This document shows positions 55,469-64,000 of a DNA stretch of 64,000 nt, in pieces. Source of the DNA: Taurinivorans muris (lineage in GTDB: Bacteria; Desulfobacterota; Desulfovibrionia; Desulfovibrionales; Desulfovibrionaceae); contig NZ_CP065938.1 in NCBI RefSeq assembly GCF_025232395.1, forward strand, positions 1,426,001-1,490,000. Reading direction: 5' to 3'. A program made the translations under genes and the position numbers. Positions within the stretch are counted from its first letter, which is position 1. The number at the start of each line of letters is the position of its first letter. Below the pieces are notes generated by a model. The model had not been told where the DNA came from and searched no databases. It saw only the letters and a program-made list of their open reading frames with translations.

Positions 55469-56092
55469 ATGATGAAAAACGTGGCTTTTACCCCTTGGAC
55501 CGGCAAGTATTATTTTGAAAATGGATATAATAATATAAAAATTCTTGTAATGGGTGAAAGTCATTATTGTGAGAATTGTGATGAATGTGACGATTATAAA
55601 AAATGTGGAATTACAACAACTGTGATTGAAAGCTATTTAAAATATAAAAATGGCAATGGACAACATAAATCATGGATGACTACATTTACAAGATTTACAA
55701 ACATTTTCTTTGGTAAACATTGTGATACAGAAGAAATAAATATTTTTTGGAATTCAGTATTATTCTATAATTATGTGCAAAAGTCAACTGGAGGGACAAG
55801 ACAGTCTCCAACAGAACAAATGTTTAAAGATAGCAAAATGGCATTTAATGAAATTTTAAATGAATATGAGCCAGACATTATTATCGTATGGGGTAAAAGG
55901 CTGTGGAGTTATCTTGACCTTGATAATGGATATTGGGGAGAAGAATATATTTTAGATGAACATGGAAGAAAGTTTTATTATTTCAAATGTAAAACAAAAA
56001 ATATTCCCGCATATTGGATTTATCACCCTTCAACATCATATTTGACTTATAAACATTCAAAATATTTAAAAAGAGCTATGGAATTAGTTTAA
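55469..56092 (+). CDS. Uracil-DNA-glycosylase-superfamily-like protein with a cysteine cluster
   Basis: The 207-residue protein has a GESHY motif (29-33) after a hydrophobic strand (ILVM), PDIIIVWGKRLW later, and HPS at 186-188 near the end, the order found in the UDG fold. Directly after the first motif come cysteines 34, 37, 40 and 46, which could bind an iron-sulfur cluster as in families 4 and 5 UDG, though the spacing differs. I do not know a firm function. It is flanked by an IS1595 copy, a phage remnant and an IS5-like element, so it is probably acquired. Confidence 0.5.
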   Translation: MMKNVAFTPWTGKYYFENGYNNIKILVMGESHYCENCDECDDYKKCGITTTVIESYLKYKNGNGQHKSWMTTFTRFTNIFFGKHCDTEEINIFWNSVLFYNYVQKSTGGTRQSPTEQMFKDSKMAFNEILNEYEPDIIIVWGKRLWSYLDLDNGYWGEEYILDEHGRKFYYFKCKTKNIPAYWIYHPSTSYLTYKHSKYLKRAMELV

Positions 56093-56196
56093 AACAAAAT
56101 CGCCTATTATTTTTAATTGGTGGCTAACTGGTTGAAATTGATGAGATTATTAAAAGAGTACTATTGAGCATAATCTCCTTTGGTGGAGTAAAAGTA

Positions 56197-57024
56197 GGGT
56201 GTGTTTCCAAATTACTTTAACCAAACTAAACAACACGCAATAAGGACAAATTTTTTATACATTATTTGTAATTTATCATACCTTGTTGCAATTCTCCGGC
56301 TTTCTTTTATTTTTTGAAAGAAACATTCTATTGCATGGCGTTCTTTATATAAATGTCTATCATAACTTCTTGGATTTATTGCATTCTTCTTCGATGGAAT
56401 TACAACTTCACTGTTCATTTCTTTTATGAGGGCCTCAATTTTTTTAGAATTGTAACCTTTATCCGCCAAGACGGCTTTTGCTTCCATTCCAAAAAGCAAA
56501 TCTTCTGCAAGCTTTGAGTCATGGACATTCCCGGCTGATAAAATAATTTTTAAAGGATTTCCCAAAGCATCAGTCACCGCATGGATTTTGGTGGTTATCT
56601 CCCTCTGCTTCGCCCTATGCGTTGTTTTTTTGTCCGCCTTTTGGGACTGAACCGTGTTTATGAACCTTAATACTGCTGCTGTCTATTGATAACCATTCAT
56701 TATCAACACATTCCCTAAAAGCTTGCAGCAGCCTTTCTAAAGCTCCCGACTTAGCCCATCTGGCAAAGAGGTTATAACCAGTTTGCCATACTCCAAATTC
56801 TTTTGGCAAATACCGCCATGGAATACCGGTTTTTAAAACATAAATAACGCCTTCAAAAGCAATTCTGTCATCAATCCTTTAAGGTCTACCTGCCTTACTT
56901 TTATTGTTCCTTGTTAGATACAAAGAAAATAATTTCCATTGTTCATCTGTTATTTTTATCATGTTCATAACTGCTTTATAACATAACTTAAAAACAATTA
57001 AAAGAAAAAGTTAGAAACACACCC
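56197..57024 (-). mobile_element. IS5-family (IS427-like) insertion sequence
   Basis: The ends are GGGTGTGTTTCC (56197) and GAAACACACCC (ending 57024), and the flanking TA (56195-56196 and 57025-57026) fits the short target duplication of this family. The transposase on the minus strand is broken. Confidence 0.8.
56212..56968 (-). pseudogene. IS5-family transposase, broken
   Basis: The start (MIKITDEQWKLFSLYLTR) is followed by a stop after KAGRP, then RIDDRIAFEGVIYVLKTGIP and WLSIDSSSIKVHKHGS, then a frame change at a 7-A run (ACAAAAAAACAACG), and a second break before TKIHAVTDALGNP. The C-terminal part (ADKGYNSKK, YKERHAIECFFQKIKESRRIA) is intact. The first break is a stop; at least one later shift may be the programmed frameshift known for the IS427 group. 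Confidence 0.75.
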
Positions 57025-57212
57025 TAGATAACCAACGTAGTATAAAATATGAAAAACAGATAGGCATTGATTTTGAATTCGGGTAATTTCATTCATTGGA
57101 AGCGGGAGCGTCAGCTCCCTGCTTCAACACAATGCAAAACCAAGAATAATACGGAATTTCCGGATAACCGTTTCCTTCTTCAAGGTTTATTTTTAATCGG
57201 TCAATTGCAAAT

Positions 57213-57244
57213 AAAAAAAGCACCGATTGCTCGGTGCTTTTTTA
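57213..57244 (-). terminator. Terminator of groESL
   Basis: A stem made of AAAAAAGCACCGA and its complement around a TTGC loop. On the minus strand the last T run follows the stem. Confidence 0.85.
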
Positions 57245-57273
57245 TTTCACAGCTCTTTGGGGAGAGCAGTATT

Positions 57274-58929
<1,656 letters not shown>

Positions 58930-58963
58930 CTAAAATTTATGCTTAACGATGTATTTTTTATGA

Positions 58964-59251
58964 TTATGAAAGAACCGCCAAAATATCTTCTTCTCTTAAA
59001 ACGAGGTATTCTTCGCCTTCATATTTCAATTCAGTGCCGACATATTTGCCGAAAAGGACAATGTCACCTTCTTTCACTTCAAGAGGAACGCGTGTGCCGT
59101 CAGCCAAAACTCTGCCGGAACCGACAGCGATAACTTTCGCTTGGGATGGTTTTTCTTTTGCAGATTCGGGAATGAAAAGCCCACCTGCTGTTTTTTCTTC
59201 AAGATCTGAGCGTTTTACAAGCACACGGTCATTAAGGGGTTTAAAACTCAT
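58964..59251 (-). CDS. groES: Co-chaperonin GroES
   Basis: The 95-residue protein is the 10-kDa lid. [20 protein letters not shown] at the start and the mobile loop [10 protein letters not shown] (about 21-30) are typical, as is the end [21 protein letters not shown] lies before the start. It is the first gene of groESL. Confidence 0.97.
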   Translation of the reverse strand: MSFKPLNDRVLVKRSDLEEKTAGGLFIPESAKEKPSQAKVIAVGSGRVLADGTRVPLEVKEGDIVLFGKYVGTELKYEGEEYLVLREEDILAVLS

Positions 59252-59484
59252 GGGAACATATCCTCCAACAAGATTATTTATTTTGTTTTTTTATGCCGCC
59301 ATTCCGGCAACAACAAATAAATAAGCTTTTTTTCATGCTTGAAAAGGGGTAAAAAGAAAAAAAGTTTAAAATATTTTTTTAATGCTGTTATTCCTTATGG
59401 TTATCCTATTAACTTTTTTTGTTTTTTTATTTCTTTGCAATATATTAAAAAATAGCTATACTTTTTCTTCACAATGGGAAAATT

Positions 59485-60384
59485 ATGGTAAAAAACATTT
59501 TGAAATCCGCACTTGCTTTTTTGGGAGCGTTTTTCCTTTTCGCCGTTTTGGCAAACGGAATGAATTTCCTTTTAATAGACAGTTTATTTGCGTTTTCCGG
59601 ATATCCCCGTTTTCCCGCAACCCCGGCAAATCCTTTATATGTGCTTTTTCCTCTTGTTTTCATGTTTTTTTCTTTTCCCGCCCTTACGCTGATAAGCGTG
59701 CAAAGACAATTTTCCTTAAAAAAACGGTTTCTGCTTCTGCTTGAAAGCCATGCTTTTTTCTTTTTTTGGCAGGTGCTTTTCTGGAGCGCTTTTTGCTTTT
59801 TCACACTGCATCAGGCTCATGTCATTCTGCAGTTTTTGCTTGGATATTCACCAAAAATCGACGCAAGCCTCACCAGTATTTTCATGCCCCTGATTTTGAC
59901 ACGGTTAATGCCTGTTTTCGCATTCTTTTTTATTTGTTTTTCTTTTCGCACCACGCTTTTTTTATTAAAAGACGAAGAAAGAAAATTATCCGTGCCCAAA
60001 GAAGATAATGATAATTTTTCTTTTTCATTAAAGGAAATCGAACGGGCGTTCACTCTCGCCGATTTCGGGAACGTGTTTTTCCTTTTGCTTGTCTTGGTGA
60101 TGTTCCTGCCTCCCGATTACGCAAAATATTTCCCGAAGCTTTGCTCCCTCCCCGTTATTTTTCTTCTTTGCCCCTTGCAGTATTATATTGTGCATTTATA
60201 TAGGAAAGAAAAGAGGAAAAGTTTGCTTTTGCCGGGCATATTTCTTCAGTTTTTTATTTTAGGAATAACGCTCTTCCTGGAAGACTCAACATATCAACTT
60301 GTTTTTATTGCTTATTTTTTAATACAAGCCCTTGCGTATTATTACTTCATACGTTACGGCAAGGATTTTTTCACAGCGCAGTGA
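59485..60384 (+). CDS. Hypothetical integral membrane protein
   Basis: The 299-residue protein has about seven or eight hydrophobic spans and I recognise no family motif. It is rich in Phe and Leu, with a charged cytoplasmic-looking loop (LLKDEERKLSVPKEDND) around residue 165. It ends 15 bases before the metalloprotease-like gene, so the two may be one transcript. Confidence 0.7.
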   Translation: MVKNILKSALAFLGAFFLFAVLANGMNFLLIDSLFAFSGYPRFPATPANPLYVLFPLVFMFFSFPALTLISVQRQFSLKKRFLLLLESHAFFFFWQVLFWSAFCFFTLHQAHVILQFLLGYSPKIDASLTSIFMPLILTRLMPVFAFFFICFSFRTTLFLLKDEERKLSVPKEDNDNFSFSLKEIERAFTLADFGNVFFLLLVLVMFLPPDYAKYFPKLCSLPVIFLLCPLQYYIVHLYRKEKRKSLLLPGIFLQFFILGITLFLEDSTYQLVFIAYFLIQALAYYYFIRYGKDFFTAQ

Positions 60385-60399
60385 TATGGGTTTAACAAT

Positions 60400-61269
60400 A
60401 TGGCGCAAACAAAGAACATCTCCGCCGCCTTTTCATATCAGGGAAAAGAAATTTCCTATACCCTTTGCTTCGATAGGTTTAAAACCGTCCGCCTGCGTAT
60501 GAAAGAAGCCAACCGGCTGGAAATAAAAGCCCCTTTCCATACGCCATTGACCGCGATAGAAAACAGCATGCGAAAACATGCCGAATGGATATTCGCCAGA
60601 CAGGAACAGCTCGCAGACATGCAGACGGCAATAAAGCCGGTAACGGAAGAAGTTTTTATTTTCGGAAAATCGTTTGGCGTGACGCTTCGCAAAACAAGCT
60701 CCGCTCCGCTGGAAAAAGTACGGTTTTTCGCCCGAAATTCTTATATTGACCAAGAGGAACTTTTTTCGCAGGCTTTGCCCATTTTACAAAATTCCCGTCC
60801 TGAAATACGGCTGACCGGCCAAGAACTTTCCATATATTGCCCGAATAGTGAAGAAGCGCTGAAATTGCTCAGCCTCTGGCGGAAAAAAACGGCGCAGCGG
60901 TTCCTGCCTTTGCATTATTCTTTGTTGTGGAAAATTTTCCAAGAAAAAACAGCGCATTTTCTTTTACGGCATACCATAACAACCCCTTATCATTTTTCCT
61001 GCCCGCCTCTTACCGTCCGTTCATGCAAGCGCTGTTTCGGTTCATGCAGGATTTTTGCGAAAGAGCAAAAAACACGCATCACGCTTTCCCGGCATTTAAT
61101 GGGTCTGCCTCTTGAATATATCGAATTTGTCATTCTGCATGAATTTTGCCATTTGGTTTATCCCGATCATTCTCCGCAGTTTTACGCTCTTTTTTCAGCT
61201 GTCCTGCCCAACCACAAAAGTCTGAAAGCAGGCATATCCCATTGGAGCAAGGGACATAATTCTTTTTAG
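60400..61269 (+). CDS. YgjP/DUF45-family metal-dependent hydrolase
   Basis: The 289-residue protein has the zinc motif HEFCH (247-251) followed by LVYPDHSPQFY, as in YgjP and WLM-type metallopeptidases, with CKRCFGSC before it in place of the usual WGSC-like turn (about 208-215). The N-terminal half matches the DUF45 plan (VRLRMKEANRLEIKAPFHTP). The extra cysteines are odd. Substrate unknown. Confidence 0.75.
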   Translation: MAQTKNISAAFSYQGKEISYTLCFDRFKTVRLRMKEANRLEIKAPFHTPLTAIENSMRKHAEWIFARQEQLADMQTAIKPVTEEVFIFGKSFGVTLRKTSSAPLEKVRFFARNSYIDQEELFSQALPILQNSRPEIRLTGQELSIYCPNSEEALKLLSLWRKKTAQRFLPLHYSLLWKIFQEKTAHFLLRHTITTPYHFSCPPLTVRSCKRCFGSCRIFAKEQKTRITLSRHLMGLPLEYIEFVILHEFCHLVYPDHSPQFYALFSAVLPNHKSLKAGISHWSKGHNSF

Positions 61270-61275
61270 TTTTTT

Positions 61276-61304
61276 TTGACTATTTTTTATTTTTGACATA
61301 AAAT
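61276..61304 (+). promoter_or_regulatory. Sigma-70 promoter of the CoA-disulfide reductase gene
   Basis: TTGACT (61276-61281) and TAAAAT (61299-61304) are exactly 17 bases apart, 25 bases before the start codon. Confidence 0.75.
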
Positions 61305-61328
61305 GCACCTCAAATAAAAGGAGTTGTT

Positions 61329-63056
61329 ATGGCTAAGAAAATTCTTATCATCGGAGCTGTCGCTCTTGGAACAAAAGCTGCCACACGCTGCAAACGGGTA
61401 AATCCCGATACCGAAATCACTATTATAGACCAAGGACAATTTATTTCCTACGGCGGCTGCGGCATGCCTTTTTATATTTCTTCCGAAGTGGACAGTATCA
61501 ATGAATTGCGCGCCACAAGCGCCAATGTTATCCGCGACCCGCATTTTTTCACCCATGTAAAAGATATCGACCATGTGAAAATCAGGACCAAAGCCCTTGA
61601 AATCAATCCGCAGGAACAATATGTCCTTACGGAAAATCTGGATACCGGCGAAAAAGAAAAACTTTTTTATGACGAGCTTGTGCTCGGCATGGGCAGCCAT
61701 GCCATTGTGCCTCAAATCAAAGGTGTCGGTCTTAAGAATATCACAACCATAGCGGGGCTTGAGGACGCGGAAAAAATCCGCACCCACTGCGAAAAAGGCA
61801 TACGACATATGGTGATTATCGGGGCGAGCTTCACGGCTATTGAAATCGCCGTGGGCTTGGCTGACATGTGGAATATTCCCTGCACGCTGATAAAGCGTTC
61901 AAAACGCATGCTTCCGAATCTTGTTTCAAGCACCGTTTCCGACATGATCAGGCATGACCTTGAAGAAGCGGGAATCAATATTGTTGCGGAAGAAGATGTG
62001 CTTGAATTTGCGGGCGATGATGAAGGCAACGTATGCGAAGTTGTCACCAACAAACAGCGCATTAAAGCCGACCATGTCATTTTGGCAATGGGCGTAAAGG
62101 CGAATTATGAACTCGCCGAAAAAGCGGGACTGAAATGCGACCCGAAATACGGGGTTTGCGTCAATGAATATTTGCAGACTTCCAATTCCCATATTTACGC
62201 GGGGGGCGACCTCATCGCCATAAAAAACCTTATTTCGGGCAAGGAAATGCATTTGCCCATGGGCTCCCTCGCCAACAGACAGGGACGTATCATCGGGACG
62301 AACATTGCCGGCGGAAATCCGCAAACCGGTTTGGAAACATTCCCCGGAGTCGTGGGCACATGGTGTATGAAAATGCATAAAGGAACAGTTGCGGGAACGG
62401 GCTTGAATGAGGATATGGCAGTCAAAGCCGGGTTCGACGCTGTCAGCATCAATATGGAACAGCTCGACAGAGCCCATTTTTACCCTGAAAAACATATGAT
62501 GACTCTGGAAGTCGTTGTGGAGAAAAAAACACGCCGCATTCTCGGCATGCAAGGATACTGCGCTGACGGAACGGCGGTGAAAGCGCGTATCGACACCATG
62601 GCTGCCATGCTTCAATTCGGCAAACCGACCCTGCATGAATTATCCATTGCGGAAGTTTCCTATTCTCCTCCGCTTGCCTCCGCCATGGATGTTTTCAATA
62701 CGGCGGGCAATGTTGCGGACAATATCGTCACGGGTCTCGGCGAATTTATCAAACCTGCGGAATTTGACGCGCTTTTTGAGGCGCGGGACAGCAATAATTA
62801 TGTTTTTGTGGATACGAGAGCGGGACAAGCCCCTCTTGAACTGTGCAAAAAATATCCGGAATATTGGCTTAATATTCCGTTGGAACGTTTTAATGAAGAT
62901 ATGGAAAAAATCCCCGCGGATAAAAATATCGCTTTCATTTGCAATTCAGGCACACGGGCTTACGAATGCCTGCTGAAATTCAAACGCGGCGGCAGAAATG
63001 CCGTCAACTCTTCCGGCGGTATGCAGGCGATGAAAAAACGCGGCAAAAAATATTAG
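61329..63056 (+). CDS. CoA-disulfide / NADH-polysulfide reductase with rhodanese domain
   Basis: The 575-residue protein is an FAD- and NAD(P)H-dependent disulfide oxidoreductase: KILIIGAVALGTKAATR (FAD), YGGCGMPFYIS with the redox Cys44, VIIGASFTAIEIAVGLADMW (NAD(P)H), and YAGGDLI. A single C-terminal rhodanese domain (about 490-575) carries Cys538 in ICNSGTRA. Such enzymes reduce CoA disulfide, CoA persulfide or polysulfide. It has an AAAAGGAG site and its own promoter, and suits a sulfur-respiring cell. No DsrE domain is fused to it. Confidence 0.88.
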   Translation: MAKKILIIGAVALGTKAATRCKRVNPDTEITIIDQGQFISYGGCGMPFYISSEVDSINELRATSANVIRDPHFFTHVKDIDHVKIRTKALEINPQEQYVLTENLDTGEKEKLFYDELVLGMGSHAIVPQIKGVGLKNITTIAGLEDAEKIRTHCEKGIRHMVIIGASFTAIEIAVGLADMWNIPCTLIKRSKRMLPNLVSSTVSDMIRHDLEEAGINIVAEEDVLEFAGDDEGNVCEVVTNKQRIKADHVILAMGVKANYELAEKAGLKCDPKYGVCVNEYLQTSNSHIYAGGDLIAIKNLISGKEMHLPMGSLANRQGRIIGTNIAGGNPQTGLETFPGVVGTWCMKMHKGTVAGTGLNEDMAVKAGFDAVSINMEQLDRAHFYPEKHMMTLEVVVEKKTRRILGMQGYCADGTAVKARIDTMAAMLQFGKPTLHELSIAEVSYSPPLASAMDVFNTAGNVADNIVTGLGEFIKPAEFDALFEARDSNNYVFVDTRAGQAPLELCKKYPEYWLNIPLERFNEDMEKIPADKNIAFICNSGTRAYECLLKFKRGGRNAVNSSGGMQAMKKRGKKY

Positions 63057-63159
63057 AATATTTCCGCACCATATTCATAATGGCATGTGATTTTAAAAGT
63101 GTGTGGAAAATTAGTATAAAACGTTTTGTAACATGGTGCGGGGGAAGAAGTTTCTCGTT

Positions 63160-63255
63160 TTAGCTGTCAGCGAACTTGTGAGCTTTGCGGCAGCCGTTAG
63201 CGGGTTTACGGGCTTTACGGACAGCGACAGCAGAGATAAAAGTTTTCCCCTGCAT
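63160..63255 (-). CDS. Small basic 31-residue ORF
   Basis: On the minus strand ATG at 63255 is preceded by TTAGGAATTTTTT and the frame (MQGKTFISAVAVRKARKPAN, then GCRKAHKFADS) ends at 63160. It is rich in Lys and Arg and uses codons (CGT, AAA, GCT, GAC, AAC, TTC) typical of highly expressed genes, in a gap with no other gene. I do not recognise the product; it could be by chance. Confidence 0.4.
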   Translation of the reverse strand: MQGKTFISAVAVRKARKPANGCRKAHKFADS

Positions 63256-63310
63256 AAAAAATTCCTAATCTTAAATGGAAATACCCTGATTATTGTATGA
63301 CAACCCCGAA

Positions 63311-63335
63311 AGGGCGGACCGGTCCGCCCTTTTTA
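63311..63335 (+). terminator. Terminator after the CoA-disulfide reductase gene
   Basis: A perfect 20-base palindrome (AGGGCGGACC and complement) followed by TTTTTATT. Confidence 0.8.
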
Positions 63336-63417
63336 TTATGCAAAAACCATCAGAATGAAAAAATCAGAACCATGCCACAAAAATTTTTCCGTTTTCTTAT
63401 TAAAATAGCATAAAAAA

Positions 63418-63446
63418 CCTTCCGCATTCTTTGATCACGCGGAAGG
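63418..63446 (-). terminator. Terminator read on the minus strand
   Basis: An 8-base stem (CCTTCCGC/GCGGAAGG) with a 13-base loop; on the minus strand TTTTTTA follows. It fits the end of the SDR remnant or of transcripts from the gene at the right edge. Confidence 0.7.
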
Positions 63447-63473
63447 CTGAAAAATCATATGGATAAACCGAAA

Positions 63474-63518
63474 TTACCTAGCCGTAAAACCGCCGTCAAC
63501 CATAACACACTGTATTTG
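63474..63518 (-). pseudogene. C-terminal remnant of a short-chain dehydrogenase gene
   Basis: Fourteen codons read QIQCVMVDGGFTAR and a stop, the typical end of an SDR-family oxidoreductase. No frame continues upstream. It is only a trace of a lost gene. Confidence 0.35.
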
Positions 63519-63759
63519 TTAATTTTTACTGATTAACTAAAGAACCAACGTATAAAAACATACAAGGCAGCGTGTTTCCATACAAAAACCATCCGGATGT
63601 CATGAACGGATCTGTATGATTTTATCACAATCCAACAGACGATAAACGTTTTTATGCGGTATCGCACATTATCGCGGTATTTATCGGGCAGAACCAAAAA
63701 ACAGATGAAATGCGTTCCGTCTGTTTTTTGGTTTTAAGTTTTATGCGGAAGCGTTCATA
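63519..63759. other. Gap before the right-edge gene
   Basis: I see no gene or clear signal in this short stretch other than AT-rich sequence. Confidence 0.3.
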
Positions 63760-64000
63760 TTATGCGCTTTCATAAAGCCTTGTCATGACAAATTCCTGAT
63801 GTTTCAAGGCTTCAGCGGAAGTCAAACGTCCATTGACGGTTTTTTCCATCATGTCAAGAAGCAAATCGCCTGCCTGATCGAGGTTCATCTCACGGCGCAG
63901 CAAACCGGAAACATCAACGTCAATATGTTCCGACATGGTCCGAACGGTGCGGGGATTGGCGGAAAGCTTGATAACCGGCAATATCGGATTGCCGATGATA
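63760..64000 (-). CDS. UxaA-family hydro-lyase, C-terminal part (partial)
   Basis: The frame is open to the window edge ([20 protein letters not shown]), so only the last 79 codons are visible. The sequence reads as the end of the altronate/galactarate dehydratase family (UxaA/SuyB), with [13 protein letters not shown] and then [20 protein letters not shown] at the end. In Desulfovibrionaceae such proteins can be the large subunit of sulfolactate sulfo-lyase (SuyB), but this cannot be decided from the fragment. Confidence 0.6.
   Translation of the reverse strand, partial: IIGNPILPVIKLSANPRTVRTMSEHIDVDVSGLLRREMNLDQAGDLLLDMMEKTVNGRLTSAEALKHQEFVMTRLYESA

Noticed and set aside
59252-59484. CIRCE operator upstream of groESL
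   Set aside because: I looked for TTAGCACTC with its inverse and found none; only a short unrelated dyad is present.

Overview
The window reads as the chromosome of a Gram-negative, flagellated, anaerobic bacterium of the Desulfovibrionaceae (Desulfobacterota) type. Supporting signs are KdsB (LPS), FlgI (P-ring), MenA (menaquinone), an AprA/AprB-like flavoprotein-ferredoxin pair, a CoA-disulfide/polysulfide reductase with a rhodanese domain, a V4R protein paired with a diguanylate cyclase, and a tmRNA tag (ANDDYAYAYAA) of the type I recall from Desulfovibrio. Base composition is moderate in core genes and clearly AT-rich in accessory genes. A gut sulfonate-respiring relative (Bilophila/Taurinivorans-like) would fit, but that is inference.

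Layout. 1-3.3 kb: 5'-truncated comEC, a small conserved-looking gene and menA. 3.3-6.8 kb: livHMGF branched-chain amino acid ABC transporter without a binding protein. 6.8-8.4 kb: V4R sensor plus GGDEF cyclase. 8.4-16.2 kb: a flagellar operon flgI-flgJ(M23)-flgN-flgK-flgL-csrA::fliW, apparently driven by a sigma-54 promoter. 16.4-22.1 kb: tRNA-Ser, a decayed prophage, tmRNA, a decayed AlbA/HATPase-type regulator and a deleted IS200/IS605 element. 22.1-30.7 kb: a defence island with a Panacea-type antitoxin and a membrane/coiled-coil partner, and a type I restriction-modification operon hsdR-hsdS-(RloA-like ATPase)-hsdM. 31-39 kb: brnQ, a DUF169 gene, tRNA-Val, an AprBA-like reductase pair with a DASS transporter and a Crp/Fnr regulator, and tRNA-Lys. 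39.5-47.3 kb: queF, yhhQ, a topA::rnhA fusion, kdsB, a small membrane-anchored protein gene, xth, tRNA-His, murA. 47.5-51.9 kb: a catabolic-looking cluster with two odd amidohydrolase paralogues, an anion transporter and a LysR regulator. 52-57 kb: a pile-up of IS1595- and IS5-like elements carrying a DUF3883/PD-(D/E)xK nuclease inside an inverted IS pair and a UDG-like gene beside it. 57.2-64 kb: groESL, a membrane protein, a YgjP-type metalloprotease-like gene, the CoA-disulfide reductase and the 3' end of a UxaA-family gene cut by the window edge.

The most notable points are two domain fusions in one reading frame (topoisomerase I with RNase HI; CsrA with its antagonist FliW), the antitoxin/toxin pair and extra ATPase linked to the type I restriction operon, the restriction-like nuclease inside a composite-transposon arrangement, and the two amidohydrolase paralogues that lack the usual metal-binding residues. 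All functional statements come from reading translated motifs by eye. No database search was possible.
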